Notes: a model not told the origin generated them from the sequence alone. DNA of 64,000 bases from Bradyrhizobium canariense (GCF_900105125.1 NZ_LT629750.1:2914001-2978000), one strand, 5' to 3'. Shown: positions 1 to 8,568, counted from the stretch's first letter. Made by a program: numbers and translations.

Positions 1-1
1 C

Positions 2-958
2 GGGGAACACATTACCGACAAGGCCGAGAACATCACCTCCAGCATCGCGTTTCTGGCGTGGGTCGCTGCCGCCACCAGGCAGATCCGGCTCGGCACCGGT
101 ACCCTCAACATGCCGAACACCCATCCGGCCACGGTGGCCGCCTCGATGGCGATGCTCGATCACATGCTCGACGGACGCCTGATTTTCGGGATCAGCCCCG
201 GCGGACTGCTGTCGGATGCGGAGATGTTCGGCAATCTCGACGCCAATCGCAACGAGATGTTTCTGGAAGCGATCAACCAGGTTCTGGATATCTGGGCTGG
301 CGAGGCGCCCTACAACATCAAGGGAAAATACTGGAACATTTCGACGCAGAAGACCCTGATCGAAGATGTCGGCCAGGGATATGTGGCGCGGCCATTGCAG
401 CAGCCGCATCCGCCCATCGTCGTGACCGCGGTCGCGCCATTTTCAAAAGGTGTCGAGGAAGCCGCCGCACGCGGCTGGGATCCGATTTCCGCGAACTTCC
501 TGATGCCGGCCTGGGTGAAAAGCCATTGGCCCAGGTATGTCGAGGGCTGCAAGCGCGGCGGCCGCGCGGCCGAGCCTGCGAACTGGCGCGTCGCCAAGAG
601 CGTTTTTGTCGCCAAGGACGCGGCGACGGCCAAGGCCTACGCCACCGACCCGGACGGGCCGTATGTTTACTATTACCGCTCGTTGTTGACCAAACTGAAA
701 GCCAACGGCCGCATCGAACTGTTCAAGACGCGCCGCGACCAGCCTGACGACGAGGTGACGCTCGAAATGATCTGCGACAAGTTGATCATCCATGGAACCC
801 CCGATAGCGTTGCCGATCAGTTGCTGGCTTTCCAGGACGAGGTCGGAACCTTCGGCACCCTGCTCTATGCCGGCAAGGACTGGAAGGACCCCGAGCTCGG
901 ACGCCAGTCGATGATCCTGATGGCAGAAAAAGTCATGCCGCGGGTCACCGCAGCTTAG
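2..958 (+). CDS. LLM-class flavin-dependent monooxygenase, 5'-truncated
   Basis: The reading frame is open from the window edge (base 2), so the N-terminus is missing; about 318 residues remain. The visible part starts inside the luciferase-like TIM barrel: IRLGTGTLNMPNTHP is the typical barrel strand, followed by a DGRLIFGISPGG segment and a C-terminal GTPDSVADQLLAF helix common in bacterial luciferase-like monooxygenases. Such enzymes use reduced flavin and O2 to oxidise small organic substrates. A flavin reductase that could supply FMNH2 is encoded about 1.6 kb downstream on the other strand, but that is inference. The in-frame ATG at 110 is an internal Met, not the start, because conserved sequence precedes it. 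Confidence 0.85.
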   Translation, partial: GEHITDKAENITSSIAFLAWVAAATRQIRLGTGTLNMPNTHPATVAASMAMLDHMLDGRLIFGISPGGLLSDAEMFGNLDANRNEMFLEAINQVLDIWAGEAPYNIKGKYWNISTQKTLIEDVGQGYVARPLQQPHPPIVVTAVAPFSKGVEEAAARGWDPISANFLMPAWVKSHWPRYVEGCKRGGRAAEPANWRVAKSVFVAKDAATAKAYATDPDGPYVYYYRSLLTKLKANGRIELFKTRRDQPDDEVTLEMICDKLIIHGTPDSVADQLLAFQDEVGTFGTLLYAGKDWKDPELGRQSMILMAEKVMPRVTAA

Positions 959-1016
959 CTCGAAACAGACCACCGCCGCGGAATAGTCCGCGGCCAATTG
1001 AAGAAGGTTTTTCGCC

Positions 1017-1892
1017 GTGGCTTTTACCGATCGCATTCCCTATCTGGCGCAAATCGACCGGCCGAAACTGCGGTTGCCGGACGGCAAGAAGCTCGCGGTA
1101 TGGGTCATCCTTAACGTCGAGGAGTGGCGGATCGAGAATGCGATGCCGCGAACCGTGCTGAGCCCGCCGATGGGCCAGCCGCTGCTGCCCGATGTGCCCA
1201 ACTGGTCCTGGCATGAATACGGAATGCGCGCCGGCTTCTGGCGGCAGTTCAAGGCGTTGACGGACCGCAACATGCCGGTGACCCTGGCGTTGAACGGCAA
1301 TGTCTGCAATTCCTACCCTCGCGTGGCTTCGGCCGCACGCGAAGCCGGCTTTGAGTTCATGGGCCACGGATTTGTTCAGGGCCCCATGCACAAGTTGGAG
1401 AACCAGGCCGATGCGATCAAGCGGGCGGTCGACACCATCGCGAAATTCTCAGGCAAATCGCCGAGGTCATGGGAAAGCCCGGGCCTGACCGAAACCGAGG
1501 AGACCATCGATCTTTTACGTCTCAACGGTATCGAATATCTGGCCGACTGGGTGATCGACGACCTTCCGCAGGATATCGCAACACCTCACGGCGTCATGAC
1601 CACGGTTCCATATTCGGTGGAAACCAACGACATCGTGATCCATGCGCTGCAGCATCTCTCTTCCGAACAGTTTTTGAAGCGCTGCACCGATCAGTTCGAC
1701 CGGCTCTATTTGGAAGGCGCAACCAACGCGCGGATCATGGCGATCTCGATCCACCCGTACATTACCGGCGTGCCGCATCGCATCAAATATCTGGAAGCAT
1801 TGCTCGACTACGTCATCGGTCACGATGGCGTCGCGCTGATGACCGCCAGCGAGATTGGCGACTGGTATCGCGGGGAAATGGCGAGGCTGTAA
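1017..1892 (+). CDS. Polysaccharide deacetylase family (PuuE-like) hydrolase
   Basis: This 291-residue protein starts at GTG, preceded by a purine-rich GAAGAAGG ribosome site. It resembles the PuuE-like branch of the NodB/polysaccharide deacetylase fold. It has an N-terminal LAVWVILNVEEW strand, a central FMGHGFVQGPMHKL segment with metal-ligand-type His residues, SWESPGLTETEETIDLL, and a C-terminal SIHPYITGVPHRIKYLE block. Members hydrolyse C-N bonds of amide, imide or allantoin-type substrates rather than sugars. It follows the luciferase-like gene by 58 bp in the same direction and may share its transcript. The substrate cannot be read from sequence. Confidence 0.8.
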   Translation: MAFTDRIPYLAQIDRPKLRLPDGKKLAVWVILNVEEWRIENAMPRTVLSPPMGQPLLPDVPNWSWHEYGMRAGFWRQFKALTDRNMPVTLALNGNVCNSYPRVASAAREAGFEFMGHGFVQGPMHKLENQADAIKRAVDTIAKFSGKSPRSWESPGLTETEETIDLLRLNGIEYLADWVIDDLPQDIATPHGVMTTVPYSVETNDIVIHALQHLSSEQFLKRCTDQFDRLYLEGATNARIMAISIHPYITGVPHRIKYLEALLDYVIGHDGVALMTASEIGDWYRGEMARL

Positions 1893-1916
1893 TCCGAAGC
1901 CACGCCGCTCGCCGGT

Positions 1917-2597
1917 CTATCCAACCGCCTTGACCGGCGCGCGCGCGGCCCCGGATGCGAACGTCCGCTGATAGCCGCTTAGAAAAGTTTCCAGTGCGTC
2001 GCTGATCACCTGCTCTTTGTCTTCCAGAACGGGAGATTCGTAGATGTATTTGCGGACCCCGTAATAGAAAATTCCGCCGTGAAAGACCCAGGCCAGTTCG
2101 AGTTCGGCCGCGCTCGGCTTGCCTTGCGCAGGCAACCCCATCTCATGCCGGCATTCCCTGACAATGCGGCTCAGGATCTTGTCCCTGACCATGCCGACAT
2201 ACCACCGGTTCATATCGAGCCCCTTCAGGCCCGAATAAAGATAGATCCGAAGCCATCTGCGCGTGAAGATCAGCTTGGTATAGGCGCTGTAGAATTCCTG
2301 CAGCCGGCTGCGCAGGGGCCGTGAGCGATCGGACAAGAGCTTGTCCCAGCTGGCATCGAGCGGCTCCAGGTACACCGTGCGGTACACCTCCTTGATCAGA
2401 TCGTCCTTGCTCGGGAAATAGCGATAGAGCAGCGGCTGGGTCACCCCGAGCCGGCGCGCGAGATCGCGCGTGCCGCCGCCAAATCCCTCTTCGGAAAAGA
2501 ATTCGGTCGCCTTGGCGACGAATTCCTTGCGGCGATCATCCGGGGAAAGCCGCCGCTGCTTGGCACGAGCACGCTTGGGCGGGACTTTCTTGCTCAT
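1917..2597 (-). CDS. TetR/AcrR family transcriptional regulator
   Basis: The protein has 226 residues. A lysine/arginine-rich N-terminus (about 20 residues) precedes a canonical TetR helix-turn-helix, TRDLARRLGVTQPLLYRYFPS, at about residues 43-63. The rest is a variable helical ligand-binding domain. Its ATG overlaps the stop of the upstream flavin reductase gene by 4 bp (ATGA), so it is the last gene of the operon VOC protein, hydroxylase, flavin reductase, TetR. It probably represses that operon, and possibly the divergent dehydrogenase gene, in response to a pathway intermediate. A candidate operator lies at 4991-5011. Confidence 0.9.
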   Translation of the reverse strand: MSKKVPPKRARAKQRRLSPDDRRKEFVAKATEFFSEEGFGGGTRDLARRLGVTQPLLYRYFPSKDDLIKEVYRTVYLEPLDASWDKLLSDRSRPLRSRLQEFYSAYTKLIFTRRWLRIYLYSGLKGLDMNRWYVGMVRDKILSRIVRECRHEMGLPAQGKPSAAELELAWVFHGGIFYYGVRKYIYESPVLEDKEQVISDALETFLSGYQRTFASGAARAPVKAVG

Positions 2598-3166
2598 GAC
2601 GACCTGTTCGATCCTGGGACGCTGTCAGGCGGGCTAAATAGGCCGTAGCTGCCGCGCGCAAACAGCAGCGGCTCCTGCCGGTTATAGGCATAGGCCTCGA
2701 CCGCGCCTAAGAAAATGATGTGGTCACCGCCATAATAGCGGTTGGCGGCGCGGCACTGGAAATTCGCAACGCAATTGGCAAGCACCGGCGCGTTGCCAAG
2801 CCCCGGCGTCCATTCGACGCCCGCGAACTTGTCTTCCGAGGACTTTGCGAATTTGTTGGAGAGCGCCTGCTGCGAAGCGCCGAGGATATTGACCGTGAAG
2901 TGGCTGGCGTTCTGGAAGATGCTCAATCCTTGCGAAAACATCCCCAGGCTCCAGAGCACGAGCGGCGGATTGAGCGATACCGAGGCAAACGAATTGCAGG
3001 TCAGGCCGTACGGCTTTCCATCCCCTGACGTCGCCGTGATGATGGTGACACCGGTGGCATAGGTGCCCAGCGCGTTGCGAAAATCGCGCGGATCGATCGC
3101 GGAACTATCGCTGGCCAGTTCGGCGGCCGGATCCGGATTAGTCGGGTGCTTGGGGGCGTCGGTCAT
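2594..3166 (-). CDS. Flavin reductase domain protein (HpaC/HsaB-like)
   Basis: This 190-residue protein belongs to the flavin reductase-like, FMN-binding split-barrel family. FRNALGTYATGVTIITA, PYGLTCNSFASVSLNPPLVLW and the later HFTVNILGA strand are hallmarks. Such proteins reduce FMN or FAD with NAD(P)H and pass the reduced flavin to a partner monooxygenase. The partner is most likely the acyl-CoA-dehydrogenase-fold hydroxylase encoded 9 bp upstream in the same operon, an arrangement known for two-component aromatic hydroxylases. About 25 unusual residues precede the domain. Confidence 0.9.
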   Translation of the reverse strand: MTDAPKHPTNPDPAAELASDSSAIDPRDFRNALGTYATGVTIITATSGDGKPYGLTCNSFASVSLNPPLVLWSLGMFSQGLSIFQNASHFTVNILGASQQALSNKFAKSSEDKFAGVEWTPGLGNAPVLANCVANFQCRAANRYYGGDHIIFLGAVEAYAYNRQEPLLFARGSYGLFSPPDSVPGSNRSS

Positions 3167-3175
3167 CCGGCAGTC

Positions 3176-4402
3176 TCAAAGAGTCAGGTTTTCCGATGGC
3201 AAGCCAAGCGCAACACGACCGTAATTGGTGCCGGCCGCATCGAAATTGAAAGCCAGGTGAGAATTGATCGCGTGCCCGTCGCGGAACTGGCGTTGCAGGG
3301 CGCCTGAGATGAACAGGCTGCGCGCGCCGCTCGCCGCAAACAAAAGCGACACCGCTTCCGTGCAGAGATTGACCGAAAAGGCGCCGTCGCGCCGCAACCG
3401 CGTTTTGGCCGCGATGTGAGGAATGTGGTAACGCCGGGCGTCCGTCATCGCCGCGATGCAGTTCGAGCGCATCAGCAGCCGCGCGGTATCGACCTTGGCG
3501 GAAGCTTCAGCGATTTTGATCTGCGTGCTCTGCATGTCGCCGATCTTGGCGCGGTTGTAGGTCGAAACGCGATGCCGCGCGATTTCGACATAGTCGTCGA
3601 GACAGGCTTGCGCATTTCCCAACGCCACTCCCGACAGCACATAGGGAAACAGCGAAAACACCGGCAGCGCATAAAGCGCGTTCGGATTGACGCTGCTTCC
3701 CGGCGTCGGGCCGCCGGCGAGATCGCTCGCCGAGACAGACATGTGCTCCGCGACAAAGGCGCCCGCGACTTCGACGTCGTTGGATCCGGTGCCACGCAAT
3801 CCGGCCGCGTTCCAGGTGTCCTTGACCTTGTAGTCCCGCTTGTTGAGCAGAAAAATCCGGTATTCGATCCCATCGGCTTCGTCATCGGATGAAACGACGC
3901 TGGCAAGCATGTTCCATTCGCAGGACTCGACGCCGGACGAGAACGGCCAGCTGCCTCGCAGCAGATATCCGCCATCGACTTTCCGGGCGCGCCCGGCCGG
4001 AAAGATAAACGACGATGCGATCAGCGTGTTGGCATCCTTGCCCCAGACCTCGTCCTGCGCACGCCTGTCGAACATGCCCAGCATCCAGTGGTGGCTGGCG
4101 AGGTTGGCGAAATTCCAGGCCACCGACGCATCGCCCTGCCCGAGCGCATCGGCGCAATCGACCAGCGCGACATAATCGAATTCGGATCCTCCCACCCGCT
4201 TCGGCTGCACCACCCGGAACAGGCCGGCGTCGTGCAGGTCACGTTCGGTCTCCGGCGGCAGGCGCCGCAGCTCCTCGGTCCGCGACGCACGATCGCGCAG
4301 TTTCGGAACGAGCGCTTTGGCGCGCGCGATCATGGCCAGGTAGGCATCATGGTCCGGTCCCATGGCTGGGCTTGTGTCCGGCGTCCGATCAACACTTGCC
4401 AT
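3176..4402 (-). CDS. Acyl-CoA dehydrogenase-fold flavin monooxygenase (HsaA/HpaH-type)
   Basis: The 408-residue protein has the acyl-CoA dehydrogenase fold: an N-terminal helical domain (LPPETERDLHDAGLFRVVQP), a middle beta domain (SSGVESCEWNMLASVV, AGLRGTGSNDVEV), then a C-terminal helical domain. The pattern, including SSG next to the flavin and no acyl-CoA base motif, fits the oxygenase component of two-component flavin monooxygenases that hydroxylate aromatic or steroid-derived phenols. It sits between the VOC gene (12 bp gap) and the flavin reductase gene (9 bp gap), which supports the hydroxylase role. A true acyl-CoA dehydrogenase is less likely. Confidence 0.82.
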   Translation of the reverse strand: MASVDRTPDTSPAMGPDHDAYLAMIARAKALVPKLRDRASRTEELRRLPPETERDLHDAGLFRVVQPKRVGGSEFDYVALVDCADALGQGDASVAWNFANLASHHWMLGMFDRRAQDEVWGKDANTLIASSFIFPAGRARKVDGGYLLRGSWPFSSGVESCEWNMLASVVSSDDEADGIEYRIFLLNKRDYKVKDTWNAAGLRGTGSNDVEVAGAFVAEHMSVSASDLAGGPTPGSSVNPNALYALPVFSLFPYVLSGVALGNAQACLDDYVEIARHRVSTYNRAKIGDMQSTQIKIAEASAKVDTARLLMRSNCIAAMTDARRYHIPHIAAKTRLRRDGAFSVNLCTEAVSLLFAASGARSLFISGALQRQFRDGHAINSHLAFNFDAAGTNYGRVALGLPSENLTL

Positions 4403-4414
4403 GTGCGACCCTCG

Positions 4415-4912
4415 CTACCTTGCCCGGCGTGCGGGCTTGAGATGCGGCCGATCCAGATAGAGCGACGCAGACAGTCCTTCCGCATCCTGTTCGGCGAATT
4501 CAGTCAGCAATTTCATCTCGGGAATTCGCGAGCGGTCCAGCGTCTCGACATCGGGCCAGTCGATCTCGATCAAATTTCCGGCGGGATCGCGCAGATACAT
4601 CTGCACGCAGCCATCCGGAAGCTCGTTCACCGGATTGCGGAACGCCGTCGAATCCAGGGCACCCATGGCCTTGGCCGCGTCATAGGCGGCGTGAAAGTCA
4701 TCCACGTCGACCGCGAAGTGCTGATAAAACGGAACCTGGTCTTCGAGTTCGAAGATGTGCAACTGCAGATCGCCGCAGCGGAGATATTTGGTCTTGAAAC
4801 CAAAATTGTAGCTGGGAATGGCCTCCATACCCAGCACAGTCTCGTAGAATTTTACCGACTCCGCGAGATCCTTGGTACCGATCGACAGATGGTTGAAGCC
4901 GGTAACCTTCAT
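4415..4912 (-). CDS. VOC family protein (glyoxalase/extradiol dioxygenase superfamily)
   Basis: The ATG at 4912 is chosen because AAGGGAG lies 8 bases upstream; a longer reading frame starting at 4954 has no such site. The 165-residue product is a single vicinal-oxygen-chelate unit pair. GFNHLSIGTKDLAESVKFYE gives the first metal His, QHFAVDVDDFHAAYD a second, and NLIEIDWPD the Glu ligand. It is the first gene of the hydroxylase operon. A ring-cleavage or isomerase step after hydroxylation is plausible. At this length it resembles the glyoxalase group more than classical extradiol dioxygenases. Confidence 0.82.
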   Translation of the reverse strand: MKVTGFNHLSIGTKDLAESVKFYETVLGMEAIPSYNFGFKTKYLRCGDLQLHIFELEDQVPFYQHFAVDVDDFHAAYDAAKAMGALDSTAFRNPVNELPDGCVQMYLRDPAGNLIEIDWPDVETLDRSRIPEMKLLTEFAEQDAEGLSASLYLDRPHLKPARRAR

Positions 4913-4990
4913 GACGCGTCTCCCTTGAACAACGATTGCTGCACTGCACTGCAACGTAGCCGACTGACGCGACCTCGTCCTTGTTTATCG

Positions 4991-5011
4991 CTTGATCACT
5001 AGTTATTCAAG
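4991..5011. promoter_or_regulatory. Candidate TetR operator in divergent promoter region
   Basis: An imperfect inverted repeat, CTTGAT-(C)-ACTAGT-(T)-ATTCAAG, lies midway between the divergent starts at 4912 and 5063. The arms CTTGA and TCAAG are perfect and the core ACTAGT is palindromic, with a one-base asymmetry. Size and place suit a TetR-type operator for the regulator of the hydroxylase operon. Binding is inferred. Confidence 0.35.
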
Positions 5012-5062
5012 GCGCGGCCATAGCTGGATCGCAACCGTTCACCTGCTCCGCTGGAGACCTTC

Positions 5063-5959
5063 ATGAACAAGACTGTTGGAATCATTGGCCTCGGCATCAT
5101 GGGAAGCGCGATCGCGCCCAATCTGATCGAGCGCGGATGGCGGGTGATCGGCTTCGATATCGACGCCGCGCGCCGAGCGGAGCTTTCGAAAGCCGGCGTC
5201 ATCATTGCGGCGGACGCCACGCAGGTCGCTCGTGACACTCCCATCATCATGACGAGCCTGCCCACGCCCGCCGCGGTCATGGACGTCGCGCAGACGATCG
5301 CCAATTCCGGGCAGCCGCCACGGATTGTGGTCGAGCTCAGCACGCTCGCCCTCGCCGACAAGCTTCGCTTCGAGGCTATTCTGAACAAAGCGGGTCACAT
5401 CGCGCTGGACTGCCCTCTCAGCGGAACCGGCGCGCAGGCGAAGCTTCGCGATCTCGTGGTCTATGCCAGCGGCGACAGCCGCGCCATCGCACAATGCACC
5501 GGCCTGTTCGCCGACTTTGCCAAGCAAAGCGCCGATCTCGGCGCATTCGGCAATGGCAGCCGGATGAAATTCGTCGCCAACCATTTGGTCGCGATCCATA
5601 ATGTCGCCACCGCCGAGGCGATGGTGCTGGCGGAACGCGCCGGGCTTGATCCGAAAATGGTGGTCGATCTGGTCGGTCCGGGTGCGGGCGGCTCGCGGAT
5701 GTTCCAGATGCGCGCGCCAATGATGGTCGAAGGCGTCTATGAACCCGCAACCATGAAAGTCTCGACCTGGAAAAAGGACATGGCGATCATCGCCCAGTTC
5801 GCCGACGATGTCGGCTGTGAAACACCGATGTTTACGCTGACCCAGCCGGTCTACACGCAGGCAATGGCGATGGGATTAGGCGATCAGGACACGGCGTCCG
5901 TCTTCGAAGTGTTGAAGAAGACCATTATCACGGATCCCAAATCGGGCGCGGGGCAATAG
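5063..5959 (+). CDS. NAD(P)-dependent beta-hydroxyacid dehydrogenase (HIBADH-type)
   Basis: The protein has 298 residues. The N-terminal Rossmann motif GIIGLGIMGSAIAPNL binds NAD(P). The substrate motif DCPLSGTGAQAKL is followed by the catalytic-lysine motif GNGSRMKFVANH, both in the usual order of the 3-hydroxyisobutyrate dehydrogenase family. It oxidises a beta-hydroxy acid or reduces the matching semialdehyde in the cytoplasm. It diverges from the hydroxylase operon across a 150-bp promoter region and leads into an amidohydrolase gene 30 bp downstream, so a role in the same catabolic route is likely. The exact substrate is unknown. Confidence 0.88.
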   Translation: MNKTVGIIGLGIMGSAIAPNLIERGWRVIGFDIDAARRAELSKAGVIIAADATQVARDTPIIMTSLPTPAAVMDVAQTIANSGQPPRIVVELSTLALADKLRFEAILNKAGHIALDCPLSGTGAQAKLRDLVVYASGDSRAIAQCTGLFADFAKQSADLGAFGNGSRMKFVANHLVAIHNVATAEAMVLAERAGLDPKMVVDLVGPGAGGSRMFQMRAPMMVEGVYEPATMKVSTWKKDMAIIAQFADDVGCETPMFTLTQPVYTQAMAMGLGDQDTASVFEVLKKTIITDPKSGAGQ

Positions 5960-5989
5960 CCGAAAATTCCTGAAAGCCGAGGCACCTCC

Positions 5990-7063
5990 ATGATCGATCG
6001 CAAAAATCGCTATGGCCGCACCGCCGCCCGTATCCATGATGCCGACGGCCTCGCCCGGCGTCCGGCTTCCCCCACCATCGACATCCACGCCCACATCGTG
6101 ATCCCGCAGGCCGCGAAACTCGCCAAACCGCATATCGATATCAGCCGGAACCCGCTGGCGCATTTCTCCGATGCCGCCAGCAGGGAGGTCAACGCACAGC
6201 AGGAAAAGGATGTCGGCGAGGTCATGACCACGATCGACCGCCGCCTGCGCGACCTCGACAGCATGGGGATCGATATTCAGGTCGTGGCACCGGCGCCAGG
6301 CCAATGTTATTACTCGATCGATCCCAAAATCGCCGAAGCCGCGCATCGCCTCGCCAATGATGGCGTCGTCGAATATTGCTCGCGTCGGCCGGACCGTTTT
6401 GTCGGGCTCGGCGTCGTGACACTGCAGGAACCCGAGATCGCGGTCCGCGAACTCGACTACGTCATGAACGACCTGAAATTGAAGGGGGTCGAAATCCTGA
6501 CCAATGTCGATGGCCAGGAATTGTCAGATGAGAAATTCCGCCCGTTCTTCGCCAAGGCCGAGGAGCTCGGCGCATTCATCATGATGCATCCGAACGGCTT
6601 CACCCATGGGGAGCGTCTGACCCACTTCTATTTCAACAACGTTCTCGGCAATCCGCTGGAGACGACGCTGGCGCTTCACAACCTGATCTTTTCGGGAACG
6701 CTGGCGCGCTTTCCCGACCTGAAGCTGATGGCCGTGCATGGCGGCGGATATCTCCCCGGCTATTCCGGCCGGATCGACCACGCCTGGGGTGCGCGGCAGG
6801 ACGCCCATGGCGAGCTGCCATTGCCGCCGACGACCTATCTGCGCCAAGTCTATCTCGACACTGTGGTTTTTACCTATCACCAGCTGGCGTACATGATCGA
6901 CGTATTCGGCCCTGATCGTATCGTGATGGGCACCGATTACCCCTTTGACATGGCCGAATATAACCCGATCGGGCATATCGCAGGGGTGCACGGGATGGAC
7001 GAGATAACGCTGGCCCAGATCGCCGGCGGCAACGCCGCCCGGGTGCTCGGCCTCGATCTCTGA
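5990..7063 (+). CDS. Amidohydrolase family protein (ACMSD/gamma-resorcylate decarboxylase-like)
   Basis: This 357-residue TIM-barrel metal enzyme has the first metal site at H33-A-H35 (TIDIHAHIVIP). A barrel histidine lies in AVHGGGYLPGYSGRID, and the late aspartate in MGTDYPFDMAEYNP. The GTDYPF ending and the long insertion after HAH match amidohydrolase-2 members that decarboxylate aromatic acids or aminocarboxymuconate semialdehyde. It lies 30 bp after the dehydrogenase gene, with a CACCTCC-rich leader. In this setting it may act on a ring-cleavage or carboxylated intermediate; hydrolysis is the alternative. Confidence 0.85.
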   Translation: MIDRKNRYGRTAARIHDADGLARRPASPTIDIHAHIVIPQAAKLAKPHIDISRNPLAHFSDAASREVNAQQEKDVGEVMTTIDRRLRDLDSMGIDIQVVAPAPGQCYYSIDPKIAEAAHRLANDGVVEYCSRRPDRFVGLGVVTLQEPEIAVRELDYVMNDLKLKGVEILTNVDGQELSDEKFRPFFAKAEELGAFIMMHPNGFTHGERLTHFYFNNVLGNPLETTLALHNLIFSGTLARFPDLKLMAVHGGGYLPGYSGRIDHAWGARQDAHGELPLPPTTYLRQVYLDTVVFTYHQLAYMIDVFGPDRIVMGTDYPFDMAEYNPIGHIAGVHGMDEITLAQIAGGNAARVLGLDL

Positions 7064-7074
7064 GGCCGGCTCGC

Positions 7075-7734
7075 TTAGTGGGGCGCGCTCGCCGTCTTGA
7101 ATCCCGGTTGCTCGAACGGATGAGACGTGGCGAAGGCCGGCATCTCAAAACAACGGCCGGCTAACACGGCCACCGCGGGAAAAGCGTCCAGTCCAAGTTT
7201 GAGGTATTGCGCGGTCACAACCTGGCCCGCAATGCAGATATCCGCGATCCCCGGCTCCGCACCGAGCGCAAAAGGCGCTGGCGCCCGGCGTGCAAGCAGC
7301 CGTTCATAGGTCGCAAGACCTTCGGTCGTCCAATGCCTGCCCCAGGCCTCGATCGCTTTGGCATCGGCGCCGAAGGCTTCGGCCAGATGATTGCGGACCC
7401 GAGGCGTCACCAGCGGATGCGCATCGGCGATCGTCATCAGCGCCAGCGAGCGCGCATAGGCCCGCTCCTTCACATCCTCCGGGATCAGCCGCGGTGTGGG
7501 GTGGATATCGTCGAGATATTCGATGATCGCCAGCGACTGGTACACGGAATGCCCGTCATGGATAAACGTCGGCACGACGCGCTCGGCATTGACGGCCGCA
7601 TAACCGGGCTCGAATTGTTCTCCGGAAAGGATATCGATCGGGATTTCCTCGAACGGCAATCCCTTGAGCTTCAGGGCAACCCTCACACGAAATGAGGCAA
7701 TCGAGCGCCAAAAGCCGTAGACTTGAATACCCAT
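7075..7734 (-). CDS. maiA: Zeta-class glutathione S-transferase, maleylacetoacetate isomerase-like
   Basis: The 219-residue protein has an N-terminal thioredoxin-like GST domain and a C-terminal helical domain. RVRVALKLKGLPFEEIPIDI and VPTFIHDGHSVYQSLAIIEYLDD match the zeta class, in which QSLAIIEYL binds glutathione. The catalytic loop reads WRSIASFRVR rather than the usual SSCSxR, so the Cys found in many family members is absent. Zeta GSTs isomerise maleylacetoacetate or maleylpyruvate, which would fit aromatic ring degradation here. It converges on the amidohydrolase gene with an 11-bp gap and has its own promoter. Confidence 0.8.
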   Translation of the reverse strand: MGIQVYGFWRSIASFRVRVALKLKGLPFEEIPIDILSGEQFEPGYAAVNAERVVPTFIHDGHSVYQSLAIIEYLDDIHPTPRLIPEDVKERAYARSLALMTIADAHPLVTPRVRNHLAEAFGADAKAIEAWGRHWTTEGLATYERLLARRAPAPFALGAEPGIADICIAGQVVTAQYLKLGLDAFPAVAVLAGRCFEMPAFATSHPFEQPGFKTASAPH

Positions 7735-7979
7735 CAGACGCCCCTTTTACTCATACAATGCCGGGCTTCACCGGAAGCCGTTCTTGGTCACTGACACATT
7801 CAACACCGCTGAAAGTGGCTCATTCCATAACCGCACCACGGCGTCAAATCTGACCTGGCGCCCCTTTGAACGCGCCCTCTTCGCTTTTTAGCCCGGAGCA
7901 TCATCGGCGCCGGCCGGCGGAGGGAACCGCGGGCCGACCTCGTGCGTTGCTGCGTCGCCTGGAAAAATCGGTCAAATCC
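7735..7979. other. Intergenic stretch without a clear gene
   Basis: This 245-bp stretch separates the outward-facing GST gene and a small membrane-protein gene. It should contain both promoters. The frame of the downstream gene stays open back to a TTG at 7866, but the extra residues are Arg/Pro-rich and look non-coding. I see no conserved site. Confidence 0.4.
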
Positions 7980-8234
7980 ATGCGCACAAAGACATCGGCC
8001 GCATTGCTCTCATCCGCTCTGAAGCTGGCAAGTCATGCCGCCATGGGGGTCGCCATGGGTCTGGTTTTCGTGATCGTCCTGACGCGCTTCGATCCAGCGG
8101 GGATCATGACCCTGATCAGCGACAGCTCCAGTCCCCAGACGCCATTGATCCTGTTCGAAGCGGCCGTCGTGCTGTCGTTCGCGGTCGGCGCGACGTTGAC
8201 AGGTCTTGTCTTCATGATGACGGAAGATAGCTGA
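7980..8234 (+). CDS. Small membrane protein, two TM segments
   Basis: From ATG 7980 the product is 84 residues. A short basic N-terminus (MRTKTSAALLSSALKLA) is followed by two hydrophobic segments, about residues 18-36 (AAMGVAMGLVFVIVLT) and 58-79 (LFEAAVVLSFAVGATLTGLVF). It looks like a small inner-membrane protein of unknown function. A longer form from TTG 7866 is possible but not supported by a ribosome site. I do not recognise a named family. Confidence 0.6.
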   Translation: MRTKTSAALLSSALKLASHAAMGVAMGLVFVIVLTRFDPAGIMTLISDSSSPQTPLILFEAAVVLSFAVGATLTGLVFMMTEDS

Positions 8235-8282
8235 CACGGCGCTGCGATACCAAAGAACTACGGCACCATCGATCATTGGCCG

Positions 8283-8307
8283 GAACGCCTTTCCCGGCAC
8301 GGCGTTC
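8283..8307. repeat. Inverted repeat (GAACGCC / GGCGTTC)
   Basis: A 7-bp perfect inverted repeat with an 11-base loop lies just before the DUF6894 start codon. It may act as a weak terminator for the upstream small gene. It is short and could be chance. Confidence 0.3.
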
Positions 8308-8314
8308 TTCACCC

Positions 8315-8539
8315 ATGCCTCGATATCATTTTGATCTGATTGGAAAGCAGACGATCATCGACCAGAACGGCCTCGATCTGGCTGATGATATTTTGGCGGC
8401 CGATGCAGCGGATCGGCTTGCCAATGAGCTTTATTCCGTCAGGCCTGAGCTGCGACAGCAACATTGCTCAATTCTGGTGACCGACGAGGAAGGCGAGGAA
8501 ATTTGTCGCTCGCAGATATGGGACCCGGTTCGGGATTAG
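8315..8539 (+). CDS. DUF6894 family protein
   Basis: The 74-residue protein begins MPRYHFDLIGKQTIIDQNG. This MPRYxFD opening with a D-x-x-G-L-x-L stretch is typical of the small DUF6894 proteins that are numerous in Bradyrhizobium genomes. The C-terminus holds SILVTDEEGEEICRSQIW, a predicted beta hairpin. ATG 8315 is chosen because the family starts at MPRY; the frame is open upstream to 8276. Function is unknown. No operon partner is evident. Confidence 0.75.
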   Translation: MPRYHFDLIGKQTIIDQNGLDLADDILAADAADRLANELYSVRPELRQQHCSILVTDEEGEEICRSQIWDPVRD

Positions 8540-8568
8540 GTACGACAGGCTTCCCTATTTTGGACGCT

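Noticed and set aside
4942..4956. Triple CTGCA tract in the divergent promoter
   Set aside because: A short simple repeat without symmetry; likely chance or slippage.
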